From an uncultured Eubacteriales bacterium (GTDB lineage Bacteria > Bacillota > Clostridia > Christensenellales > Aristaeellaceae): a stretch of 61,102 nt of DNA. The first letter of the stretch is position 1, and each line of letters begins with the position of its first letter. Both the position numbers and the translations under genes were made by a program. Positions 6,924 to 14,714 of the stretch are shown piece after piece. The notes under the pieces are model-generated. The model searched no databases and was not told the origin of the DNA. It saw only the letters and a list, made by a program, of their open reading frames with translations. The stretch is from positions 1 to 61,102 of the forward strand of contig CACWLP010000016.1 in assembly GCA_902761755.1 (NCBI GenBank), read 5' to 3'.

Positions 6924-8216
6924 CGATTCAGGGCTGGCCGCCTCGTCCGAATAACGGTATTTTTTCAGCCGCCGCCCGGCCCCCAGGCACCACAGGACTC
7001 CCGCGACGCCCAGCACGAACATCATCAGCGCCGCGCCCGCGCCTTTCCCGGCGCCGAACAGCGCCGTCAGCAGCCCGTTTCCGCCGTTTGCGCTCATGAA
7101 CGGCTCACACACGCTGTCCACCATGAACCCGCCCAGCGCCAGGCCGATGGGGATGGTGAAAAACTGCAGGGTGTTCCTGCAGGCGTAGACCCGCCCCTGC
7201 AGCTCCACGGGAATGCTGTTGCGCATGATCACATTCTGGTTTGCGCCCATCACGGGCACGAACAGCCAGCCGATCACCTGCCCCACGCACCAGAGAACGG
7301 GCTCCCGGGAAAACGCCAGCAGGAAGTTTTCCGTGCCCAGGGAGAACAGCATGGTCAGGTAAATGACCCGCACCCGGTTTTTGGGCCTGGGCATCGCCGT
7401 GGCCAGCATGCTGCCCAGCACCATGGCGACGCCGGAGCAGGAGGTCACCACCCCCAGCACGGCGTTCCCGGCCCTGGGGATCACCAGGGCGGGCAGTACC
7501 GCGTCGAAAGCCGAGGCGATCAGATTGACCCCCGACATGAACAGGATCACATCCAGCACCAGCGGATTGTTCCTGAGGAACCGCAGCCCTTCCCGGGCCA
7601 GCTTCAGCACCCGCTCTTCCTTTCCGGCCTCCCGGCGCGTTTCCGGCAGTCGGATCAGCAGCAGCAGCGCCAGGAAAGCGACCGCGAAGGTCACAAGGTC
7701 CACGGCGATGACGGCGTCCAGCCCGGCCAGGCCGTACAGCGCAGAAGCCAGCAGGGGATTTCCGATGGCGATGACCGACCGGGAAAGCGACTGCAGGGCG
7801 CTGGTTTTCTGGTAGTATTCCTTGGGCACCACCAGGGTGGTGGCCACCTCCGAGGCGGGCTGCTGCACCGTGTTCATCAGCCCGGAAACCGCGTTGACGG
7901 CGTACAGGTGCCACACCGCCAGCCGGTCCGTCCGGTACAGAATAAACACCGTCACGGTGGTCAGCGCCGCCAGGGCGTCGCACACCAGCATGGTTTTCTT
8001 TTTATCGTATTTGTCCGAGATCGCGCCGGCAAAAATGCTCATCAGCACATACGGCGCGTAGGTGCAGATGGTCAGGGCGGCGGTGCTCAGGGCCGAGCCC
8101 GTCTTTTCATACAGCCACAGCGTCAGGGCAAAGCCGGTCATGGCGCTGCCCAGCTGGGACAGGCCCTGGGTGCTCCACAGGATATAAAAGCTTTTCAGTT
8201 TTTTGCTGTTCATCAT
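6921..8216 (-). CDS. MFS exporter, DHA3/Mef-like
   Basis: 431 residues with about 12 membrane helices. The loop SDKYDKKKTMLVCDAL between helices 2 and 3 and the late block ELQGRVYACRNTLQFF are typical of the DHA3 drug:proton antiporters (macrolide-efflux Mef and enterobactin-exporter EntS relatives). It is predicted to pump a small hydrophobic compound out of the cell in exchange for protons. The start is either of two tandem ATGs (8214-8216, 8211-8213). Its AAGGAG box (8230-8225) lies inside a hairpin, and a short well-initiated peptide gene lies upstream, as in inducible antibiotic-resistance genes. The substrate is not deducible; macrolide-type resistance is a hypothesis from the regulatory layout. 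Confidence 0.85.
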   Translation of the reverse strand: MMNSKKLKSFYILWSTQGLSQLGSAMTGFALTLWLYEKTGSALSTAALTICTYAPYVLMSIFAGAISDKYDKKKTMLVCDALAALTTVTVFILYRTDRLAVWHLYAVNAVSGLMNTVQQPASEVATTLVVPKEYYQKTSALQSLSRSVIAIGNPLLASALYGLAGLDAVIAVDLVTFAVAFLALLLLIRLPETRREAGKEERVLKLAREGLRFLRNNPLVLDVILFMSGVNLIASAFDAVLPALVIPRAGNAVLGVVTSCSGVAMVLGSMLATAMPRPKNRVRVIYLTMLFSLGTENFLLAFSREPVLWCVGQVIGWLFVPVMGANQNVIMRNSIPVELQGRVYACRNTLQFFTIPIGLALGGFMVDSVCEPFMSANGGNGLLTALFGAGKGAGAALMMFVLGVAGVLWCLGAGRRLKKYRYSDEAASPES

Positions 8217-8219
8217 TGT

Positions 8220-8294
8220 CTTTGCTCCTTTTCAATTCAGAATCAAAGAGCAAAGCCTGAGGAATGGGATCGTCTCCATACAGGCTCCTCAGGC
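8220..8294 (-). promoter_or_regulatory. Two-hairpin translational attenuator of the MFS gene
   Basis: Reading the transcript, hairpin 1 pairs GCCTGAGGA (8294-8286, containing the leader peptide stop codon) with TCCTCAGGC (8263-8255). Hairpin 2 pairs CTTTGCTC (8255-8248) with GAGCAAAG (8227-8220) and extends through flanking T/A pairs, burying the MFS ribosome binding site AAGGAG (8230-8225). The arrangement of leader peptide, stem over its stop codon and stem over the next Shine-Dalgarno matches erm/mef-type attenuators. Ribosome stalling as the trigger is inference. Confidence 0.55.
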
Positions 8295-8327
8295 CCTGCA
8301 TGGAGCGGAAACAATGCAGCGTACCAT
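8289..8327 (-). CDS. Leader peptide MVRCIVSAPCRA upstream of the MFS exporter
   Basis: A 12-codon frame starting at ATG 8325-8327 behind a very strong ribosome binding site (AAGGAGGAGG, 8344-8335) and ending at TGA 8289-8291. It encodes MVRCIVSAPCRA. The stop codon is inside the first arm of the downstream hairpin, so translation of the peptide would open that hairpin. A start site this strong on so short a frame, placed between the GH31 gene and the exporter, argues for a regulatory role. I know no described leader with this sequence. Confidence 0.5.
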   Translation of the reverse strand: MVRCIVSAPCRA

Positions 8328-8362
8328 GATTTCCTCCTCCTTTCCCGCCGTATCGGCGCGGT

Positions 8363-10315
8363 TCACGGCCGGAACGCGCGCAGCACCCCGGCGCCGCTTC
8401 TTACGAAGGCGATGAATTCACAGATCTCCGCATGCACGCGGACCCACCGGCCGCCTTCGTACACATTCCCGTCTTTGGTCAGCGTCCATTTGCCTTCCGG
8501 CAGGTACACTTCCCGCTCCGTCTGCCCCTGAACGGAGATGGGCGCGAAAAGGATATCGTCGCCGAACATGTACTGGTCTCCCACGGTCCAGCAGACCGGG
8601 GCCTGAGGAAAATCAAAAAACATGGGGCGCATCACCGGGATCCCGTGCCGGGAGGCTTCCTTCATGTGCTTCGCAATGTAGGGGATCAGGCGGTACCGCA
8701 GGGCGATCAGGTCCCGAAGGATGGGCAGGTTTGCTTCCCCGAAGCTCCAGATCTCGTTGTCCCCGCCGCTGGGCTCCTTGATGTCCCGGCTCCGGTCGTG
8801 CCCGTCCCGGCTGCCGTGCAGCCGCATCACGGGGCAGAATACGCCGTACTGGAACCAGCGCACGATCAGCTCCCGGAAATATTCGCTGTGAATGTCCCCG
8901 CCGTAAAAGCCCCCGATATCGGTGGTCCACCAGGGCAGGCCGCACATAGCCATGTTCAGGCCGGATTTGATCTGCTCGGTCAGGCTCTCGAAGGTGGAGC
9001 GGATGTCCCCGGACCACACCAGCGTGCCGAACCGCTGGGCGCCGGTATACGCCGCCCGGGACAGGGTGATGATATCCTCCCGGCCCATTTCCTTCATCCC
9101 GTCGTACACCAGCTGGCTGTAATAATACGGGTAGATCAGCGCCGCTTCGTCTCCCCGGCCCGCGTAGAGGATCAGGTTGTCGAACTGCTCGGGGTGGATC
9201 TCCGGCTCCGCCTCGTCAAACCAGAACAGGTCCACGCCTTTGTCCAGGTAGTTTTCCTTCAGCTTTTTCCACACGTATTTCCGGCATTCCGGGTTGGTGG
9301 GGTCGATCTCGGCCTGGGGGCCGTAGAAATCGAACACCCGGTTGCTGCCGCGGGCGGTGCGGATCAGCAGATTGTGCTCCAGCATGTAATGGTAGTTCTC
9401 GCTGTGTTCGTTGATGGTGGGCCACATGGAAACCATCAGGCGGATGCCCATTTTGTGCAATTCTTCCGCCATCGTCCCGGGATCGGGCCAGTAAGCGGGA
9501 TCGAAGCGGTAATCCCCCTGTTCCGTCCAATGGAAATAGTCGATCACGATCACCGACACCGGCACGCCCATTTCCTGATACTTCCGGGCCACCGCCAGCA
9601 CCTGCTCCTGCCGCTCATAGCGCAGCTTGCACTGCCAGAAGCCCAGGGCGTATTCCGGGATCATGGGGGCGTGGCCCGTCAGGTCCGCCAGTTTTTCGCT
9701 GGCCTCCCGGGGGCTGCCGGCGATGACCACGTAATCCATGGTTTTCGCGCAGTCGCTGTTCCAGCGGGTGCGGTTGAAGCCCAGCTCCACGGTGCCGGTG
9801 GAGGGCATATTCCAAAGGAAGCCGTACCCCAGGGAGGAATAAACGTAGGGGATGGCTGCTTTGGTGTTCACGTGGCGCAGGTCCACCGTGCAGCCCTTCT
9901 TGCTGAACACGTTCATCCTTTCGTGCCCCAGGCCGTAAAACTGCTCGTTTTCGTGGGGCTCGAAGGTGGCGCGCATGGCCCACAGGCCGCTGCCCACGCT
10001 GCGGTAATTGCGATAGCCCGTGGTAAAGGTCATTTCCGGCTGCTCCCGCAGGACCGCCCTCTCCCCGATGAAATAGGTGACCCGGCCCCACTTTTCAAAC
10101 CACACCTTCAGCCGCCCGGTCCGCAGCCATACGTCCTCCCCGTCCCGCCAGATCTCGGCCGCCGTTTCCCGGGGGAGCAGCGTCCAATCCTGCGTTTCCA
10201 GCCTGGAGGAAGCCGTCGCCTGGAAACGGATGCAGCCCTCCGCCGGCACGCTGACCACGCCGGTTTCCCCCGCCCGTGTGAACCAGATCCGGTTGTCCCG
10301 TATGACGAATTCCAT
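8363..10315 (-). CDS. GH31 alpha-xylosidase
   Basis: 650 residues. N-terminal beta-sandwich (about 1-210) with FYGLGHERMNVF, then the GH31 (beta/alpha)8 barrel starting at PEYALGFWQCKLRY. The catalytic nucleophile is Asp367 in DLFWFDEAEPE; the WFDEAEPE form is typical of alpha-xylosidases rather than alpha-glucosidases (usually WxDMNE). The acid/base is Asp437 in SGDIRSTFESL, and WWTTDIGGF follows. No signal peptide, so it is cytoplasmic and probably removes alpha-xylosyl groups from imported xyloglucan fragments. GGAGGGA precedes ATG 10315. It probably shares a transcript with the exporter genes below it, and diverges from the GH43 gene at 10535. Confidence 0.9.
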   Translation of the reverse strand: MEFVIRDNRIWFTRAGETGVVSVPAEGCIRFQATASSRLETQDWTLLPRETAAEIWRDGEDVWLRTGRLKVWFEKWGRVTYFIGERAVLREQPEMTFTTGYRNYRSVGSGLWAMRATFEPHENEQFYGLGHERMNVFSKKGCTVDLRHVNTKAAIPYVYSSLGYGFLWNMPSTGTVELGFNRTRWNSDCAKTMDYVVIAGSPREASEKLADLTGHAPMIPEYALGFWQCKLRYERQEQVLAVARKYQEMGVPVSVIVIDYFHWTEQGDYRFDPAYWPDPGTMAEELHKMGIRLMVSMWPTINEHSENYHYMLEHNLLIRTARGSNRVFDFYGPQAEIDPTNPECRKYVWKKLKENYLDKGVDLFWFDEAEPEIHPEQFDNLILYAGRGDEAALIYPYYYSQLVYDGMKEMGREDIITLSRAAYTGAQRFGTLVWSGDIRSTFESLTEQIKSGLNMAMCGLPWWTTDIGGFYGGDIHSEYFRELIVRWFQYGVFCPVMRLHGSRDGHDRSRDIKEPSGGDNEIWSFGEANLPILRDLIALRYRLIPYIAKHMKEASRHGIPVMRPMFFDFPQAPVCWTVGDQYMFGDDILFAPISVQGQTEREVYLPEGKWTLTKDGNVYEGGRWVRVHAEICEFIAFVRSGAGVLRAFRP

Positions 10316-10449
10316 GGGATTCCCTCCGTTTTTTCTTCATTCCGGGGCCGCGGCGCGTTTTTTGCGCCGTCCCGCACCATTGTAGCATGCACCGGGAAAA
10401 AAAGCCAGAAAGGATGCGCGGTATCGCCGGGGAAAATTCATCGGCCTCC

Positions 10450-10478
10450 TTGGTATTTCCGCGCCGTTCTGTTATAAT
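10450..10478 (+). promoter_or_regulatory. Promoter for the GH43 gene
   Basis: TTGGTA (10450-10455) and TATAAT (10473-10478), 17-base spacer, 57 bp before the start codon. Confidence 0.7.
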
Positions 10479-10534
10479 TGTTCCGTGCTCATCCGCCGCC
10501 CGGCAGGCAATATCCTCAGCAGGAGGGATGCGAA

Positions 10535-12016
10535 ATGGAACGACCCGTCACCGGCAGCGCCTACGTTACCTGCAGCGATTTCCCAGACCCGGACGTGATC
10601 CGCGTGGGCGATACCTGGTACATGATCTCCACCACCATGTATTTTCTGCCCGGCGGCGTGCTGCTCAGGTCCTGGGATCTGATGCACTGGGAGGTCTGCG
10701 GCCACGTGTTCCGCCGCCTGGAGGACAACCCCGCCTGGTGCCTGGAGAACGGGCAAAACGTATACGGCAAGGGCATGTGGGCCGCCAGCCTGCGGTATCA
10801 CCGGGGCTGCTTCTACGCGGTGTTCTGCGCCAACGATTCCCATCAAACCTACCTCTACCGCGCTCCGGATATCGCCGGCCCCTGGGAGCGCATCGGAACG
10901 GAGGGGTTTTACCACGACGCCTCGCTGCTGTTCGACGACGACGGGCGGGTATACATCGTATCCGGCAACCGGCAGATCCGTCTGACCGAGCTGAAAGACG
11001 ACCTTTCCGGCCCCAAGCCCGGCGGGCTGGACCGGGTGATCGCCGACAGCGGGCCGGGCGGCTTCCTGGGCTACGAGGGCAGCCATATCTACAAAATCAA
11101 CGGGTATTATTACCTTTTTGTCATTCATTCCCGGAAGGACCGCTGGCGTCGGGTGGAAAGCTGCCTGCGGGCGGACAGCCTTACCGGCGACTTTACCGGG
11201 CGCGTCATCTTTGACGAAGACCTGGGCTACCGCGGCGCGGGGATCGCCCAAGGGCCCGTGGTGGACTCTCCGGACGGCCGTTGGTGGGCCCTGTGGATGC
11301 AGGATATGGGGGCGGTGGGCCGCTGCCCGGTGCTCATCCCCCTGAAATGGGAGGACGGCTGGCCCGTGCCGGAAAAGGCCCAGGCCCGGGTGACCGCTTT
11401 CAGCACCCGGCCAGACAAATCCTGCGCGCCGCTGGCCCCGGAAAAAGCGCCGTTCACGGATGAAAACGTGTGGGAATGGAACCACCTGCCGGACCCGGCG
11501 GGCTTCATGCTGGACGGCGGAACGCTGACCCTGACGGCGCGGCGGACGAGCCCCTCCCTCCCCCAGACCCGGAACATCCTCACCCGCCGGGCTGTATTCC
11601 CCCGGACCGCCGTTTCCGTCCGCGTGGAGGGCCGCGCCCTCCGGGACGGCGACACGGCGGGCTTGTGCTGCCTGCAGGCGGAATGGCGGTACATCGCCCT
11701 GCGGCGGGAAGGGGAAAAGCTGTTCCTCGTATACGGGCAGGAAGGCCGGATGGAAGAAAGGCTGCTGGCCCTGCCCGAAAACGTCACGTCGGCGCGTCTG
11801 CAGATGGATATGCAGTTCTGGGGCGAGCCCGCGGACACCGTTTCCTTCCGCGGAGAAGCCGGCGGCGCGGAAACGCCGGTCCGCAGCGCGGAAATGGCCT
11901 TCAGCCTGCGGCATTTCACCGGCAACCGCCCGGGCCTGTTCCTGACGGCGGAAAAGGAGATCGGCGGCAGCGCCGTGTTCACCGATTTTTCGTTTCACGC
12001 GCCGCAGCTGCCGTAA
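10535..12016 (+). CDS. GH43 beta-xylosidase/arabinofuranosidase with C-terminal beta-sandwich
   Basis: 493 residues. The five-bladed propeller fills about 1-300: general base Asp18 (FPDPDVIR), pKa-tuning Asp127 (YHDASLLFDDDG) and general acid Glu180 (GYEGSHIYK). The remaining ~190 residues form the concanavalin-like sandwich found at the end of many GH43 xylosidases. It is predicted to split xylose or arabinose from xylo-oligosaccharides. There is no signal peptide, so it acts inside the cell. The start ATG 10535 follows AGGAGGG; an earlier in-frame ATG at 10478 lies within the -10 box and is unlikely. The gene diverges from GH31 and converges on GH10. Confidence 0.88.
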   Translation: MERPVTGSAYVTCSDFPDPDVIRVGDTWYMISTTMYFLPGGVLLRSWDLMHWEVCGHVFRRLEDNPAWCLENGQNVYGKGMWAASLRYHRGCFYAVFCANDSHQTYLYRAPDIAGPWERIGTEGFYHDASLLFDDDGRVYIVSGNRQIRLTELKDDLSGPKPGGLDRVIADSGPGGFLGYEGSHIYKINGYYYLFVIHSRKDRWRRVESCLRADSLTGDFTGRVIFDEDLGYRGAGIAQGPVVDSPDGRWWALWMQDMGAVGRCPVLIPLKWEDGWPVPEKAQARVTAFSTRPDKSCAPLAPEKAPFTDENVWEWNHLPDPAGFMLDGGTLTLTARRTSPSLPQTRNILTRRAVFPRTAVSVRVEGRALRDGDTAGLCCLQAEWRYIALRREGEKLFLVYGQEGRMEERLLALPENVTSARLQMDMQFWGEPADTVSFRGEAGGAETPVRSAEMAFSLRHFTGNRPGLFLTAEKEIGGSAVFTDFSFHAPQLP

Positions 12017-12042
12017 CACTTTTGCCATTCATCAAAAAAACA

Positions 12043-12086
12043 CGCCCGGCGGAAAGAACAGCTTTCCGTCGGGCGAATGCTTTTTT
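12043..12086. terminator. Bidirectional terminator between GH43 and GH10 genes
   Basis: A 14-base imperfect stem (CGCCCGGCGGAAAG, 12043-12056, with 12062-12075) flanked by A7 (12034-12040) on one side and T6 (12081-12086) on the other, so it works for both convergent genes. Confidence 0.85.
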
Positions 12087-13302
12087 ATCCCAGCCGCACG
12101 GTATCGTCCCTGTCTCCGTCCAGCGAAAGGGCGGCCGTCCCGCTGTCGGTACGGAGGAGGTAATCGCCCTTGAAGCCGGTAAAGGAAAGGCGGCCGTTCT
12201 CATCCGTCGTCAGCGTTTCATGGGTCTCCCACGCGCCATGGATCAGGCTTTTCAGCGCGTGATAGGCCGGTTTTTCGCTGTTGTCGGCACGCACGAAGCC
12301 CGAAGGGGCCTTCAGCCAGCAGCCGTCGTTGAAATCCCAGGTGGTGATGGCCTCCACCAGCGGATGGGCAAACAGCACGCCGTACATTTCCGCGATCTCC
12401 CGGGCCTGCCTGTCCTCCCCCTCCGGAGTGCTGGGCCATTCGGGCACCTGCCAGTCGTTCAGGTCCTCGATGTACGCGGGCATAAGCGCGCCGGAAATCA
12501 GGGTGTTTTCGGTAAAATGGATCGGCAGGCCGAAACGGGAAAAGCGCGTCAGCACGTCGTTCAGCTTCTCCAATCCCCAGTATCCCTGATGCTGATGGCT
12601 CTGGATGCCGATGGCGCCGATGGGCACATCCGCCTCCAGCAGCTCCTCCAGCAGCTTTTCATAGGCCGGACCCGTGTTGAAATCGTTAATCAGCAGCACG
12701 GCGCCGGGATCGCTCTCCTTCGCCGCGGCGAACACTTCCTTCACCAGGCGGACGCGGCCCAGATCCCGGCAGATGCGGGTAACGGCGTTATCGTACTTAT
12801 CGAACACCGGCATGATCACCGTTTCGTTGATCACGTCCCACAGCCCGATGACGCCCTGATAGGCCGTCACGTCCCGGCGGATCCGCGCGATCTGGCGGCG
12901 GAGGATTTCCGTGTTGTCATACTGCATCAGCCAGGGAGCGCAGGCGGTGTGCCAGCACAGCGGATGGCCCTTCACCGCGACGCCCTTTTCCCGCAGCCAC
13001 TTCGCCGCCGCCATGGTTTCGGCATAGGCGGTCTGCCCCTCCACGGGCTCGTACCGGCCCCAGTAAAAGGGCAGCGTGCCGTAATTGAACAAAGAAAGCC
13101 ATTTGTCCATGCGTTCCCGCAGGAAGGCCTTCTGCCCTTCCTCTGCCGTTTTCATCATCGCCACGGCGTCGAAAGCGCCGCAGCCAAACAAAAACCGGTG
13201 AGTCTGCTGATCCACCCGGACAGGCCGGTTTCCCGCCGGCGTCCCGTCCGGGTTCAGAAGCTGCAGACGGGCCTTTGCCCGGCGGTGCGTCAGCTGATCC
13301 AT
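12085..13302 (-). CDS. GH10 endo-beta-1,4-xylanase, cytoplasmic type
   Basis: 405 residues. A short N-terminal beta region (about 8-40) leads into the GH10 barrel: GHPLCWH (112-118), acid/base Glu160 in WDVINE, NDFN, QSHQH, and nucleophile Glu265 in HFTEN. The last ~60 residues are a small beta domain. There is no signal peptide, so unlike most xylanases it should act on short xylo-oligosaccharides taken into the cell. ATG 13302 follows AGGAGGA; an upstream extension to 13368 has no ribosome site. It lies beside GH43 and GH31 genes, forming a hemicellulose set. Confidence 0.9.
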   Translation of the reverse strand: MDQLTHRRAKARLQLLNPDGTPAGNRPVRVDQQTHRFLFGCGAFDAVAMMKTAEEGQKAFLRERMDKWLSLFNYGTLPFYWGRYEPVEGQTAYAETMAAAKWLREKGVAVKGHPLCWHTACAPWLMQYDNTEILRRQIARIRRDVTAYQGVIGLWDVINETVIMPVFDKYDNAVTRICRDLGRVRLVKEVFAAAKESDPGAVLLINDFNTGPAYEKLLEELLEADVPIGAIGIQSHQHQGYWGLEKLNDVLTRFSRFGLPIHFTENTLISGALMPAYIEDLNDWQVPEWPSTPEGEDRQAREIAEMYGVLFAHPLVEAITTWDFNDGCWLKAPSGFVRADNSEKPAYHALKSLIHGAWETHETLTTDENGRLSFTGFKGDYLLRTDSGTAALSLDGDRDDTVRLG

Positions 13303-13378
13303 TCTGTTTTCCTCCTGCTCAGATGCGGTGGTTTTCCGTTTGTCCTGCCGCGGCCCTCCCGGGCGCACGGCGGATCGT

Positions 13379-13978
13379 TCACATTTTCAGCACATAATCG
13401 TCGCCGTCTTTCCGGTATCCCATTTTCGTCATGTAATCCACGTGTTGGGAAGCGTTCATTTTGAACACGAGGGTCCTCAAACCCCTCTGCTTCAGCTGCG
13501 CGTACAGGAAACGCCCGACGGAGGTATCCCGGTATGCCGGCGCGGCATAGTCCAGCAGGATCTCCGCTTCGTCCGGCGCGCTTCCCCGCTTCGCTATGAA
13601 AACGCCGGCCGGATTGTTATCGCAGCACGCGAGAAAAACCAGCTCCGCCTGCAATCCCTGGGCGGAAAAATCCGGAAACCAGGCGCGGATATCCGCCGAG
13701 TTTTTTTCAAGAAAATAGGAAACATAGCCGTCCCCGAGATTCGTGTCGATCAGATCATACTGCTTCTGATCCCGGAACAGGCGGAAAAGCTGGAAAACAT
13801 TGATCCCGATCAGGCACAGATTCATCAGCGCCGTGGGATAGGAGCCGATCACCAGGGCATAGGCCGTAAAAATGACGCAGCCGACGGTGTTGACCACGCG
13901 CAGCTTCACGATAGACGTCATCAGCATGGAAAACACCACCAGCGCGGAACCGAGATAGCCAATCAATTCAATCAGCAT
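13379..13978 (-). CDS. YgjV-like membrane domain fused to a GNAT-like domain
   Basis: 199 residues. Residues 1-70 hold three hydrophobic helices (LIELIGYLGSALVVFSMLM, a second at VGCVIFTAYALVIGS, a third at LMNLCLIGINVFQLF) resembling half of a YgjV-type inner-membrane protein. Residues ~80-199 look like a small acetyltransferase fold: PAGVFIAKRG, EAEILLDYAAPAYRDTSVGRFL and the end NASQHVDYMTKMGY. The acetyl-CoA loop (normally RxxGxG/A) is poorly conserved here (YRDTSVGRF), so activity is uncertain. AAGGAGA precedes ATG 13978. The fusion suggests a membrane-anchored acyltransferase or sensor. It starts 65 bases below the end of the deaminase gene. Confidence 0.65.
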   Translation of the reverse strand: MLIELIGYLGSALVVFSMLMTSIVKLRVVNTVGCVIFTAYALVIGSYPTALMNLCLIGINVFQLFRLFRDQKQYDLIDTNLGDGYVSYFLEKNSADIRAWFPDFSAQGLQAELVFLACCDNNPAGVFIAKRGSAPDEAEILLDYAAPAYRDTSVGRFLYAQLKQRGLRTLVFKMNASQHVDYMTKMGYRKDGDDYVLKM

Positions 13979-14043
13979 TTTCCGTTCGTCTCCTTGTCCC
14001 AGCGTTTTTCCGTCGTTTCATTCCTTCTGCACGGGCCGTATTC

Positions 14044-14601
14044 TCAATAGATCGTGTGCTCCATTTCCGTATACAGGGCGAAAAGCTCCAGGCACGCGTC
14101 CCGGTCCACGCAAACCAGATAATCGCCCAGCTGTTCCCTGTCCCCGGACAGGGAATCAAAGGCTTCGTCCCGGAAACCGATCAGCGCGTTGTCCTCGATG
14201 GTGCAGCCGTAATACACCCTGCCGATATTCGCCCACAGGCACGTAAAAAGACACATGGGGCACGGCTCTCCGGTGGTATAAAGCTCGCACCCCGTCAGGT
14301 CGTAGGTGCCCATTTTCGCGCAGGCGTCCCGAATGGCGGATACCTCGCCGTGGCAGGTGGGATCGTTATTGGCCAGCACCATGTTGTGCCCTTGGCCGAC
14401 GATCTCTCCGTCACGGACGATCACCGCGCCGAAGGGGCCGCCGTGGCCCAGGGTGATCCCCTCGACGGCCTCCTCGATGGCGATCTGCATATAGACGTTT
14501 TCCGCTTCGATGGGCTGACCGGCCGTATCGGGAACAGGCTCGGCCAGGCAGACGGAACAGCTGAGCAACGCCAGGATCAGAACAAACGAAAGCTTCTTCA
14601 T
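14044..14601 (-). CDS. Exported cytidine/guanine-deaminase-like protein
   Basis: 185 residues. An N-terminal signal (MKKLSFVLILALLSCSVCLAEP) is followed by a complete zinc deaminase domain of the nucleoside/guanine deaminase type: GHGGPFGAVIVRDGEIVGQG, the zinc-binding CHGE (in place of the usual HAE) and PCPMC. These enzymes hydrolyse an exocyclic amino group on a nucleobase using a zinc-activated water. They are normally cytoplasmic, so an exported copy is unusual. The signal contains a possible lipobox (LLSC) as well as a type I site (CLA-EP), so it may be a lipoprotein. ATG 14601 follows AGGAGGA. The substrate is unknown. Confidence 0.75.
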   Translation of the reverse strand: MKKLSFVLILALLSCSVCLAEPVPDTAGQPIEAENVYMQIAIEEAVEGITLGHGGPFGAVIVRDGEIVGQGHNMVLANNDPTCHGEVSAIRDACAKMGTYDLTGCELYTTGEPCPMCLFTCLWANIGRVYYGCTIEDNALIGFRDEAFDSLSGDREQLGDYLVCVDRDACLELFALYTEMEHTIY

Positions 14602-14714
14602 GGCTGTTTCCTCCTGCACATGTTTTTTCAGCAGTTTCCAGCCCGTAACGCCATATCCTCCCGCCGGGGATCACCCGGATCGCGGCCAGACCGGGCCGCC
14701 GGGCGGGGAAAAAA

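Noticed and set aside
8107-8301. A 64-codon frame overlapping the exporter start as a longer leader
   Set aside because: It has no ribosome binding site and most of it overlaps the exporter gene in another frame. The 12-codon frame at 8289-8327 has the strong site.
14620-14714. A terminator after the alcohol dehydrogenase gene
   Set aside because: The GC-rich stretch can fold in several ways but shows no clean stem followed by T's in the right direction.
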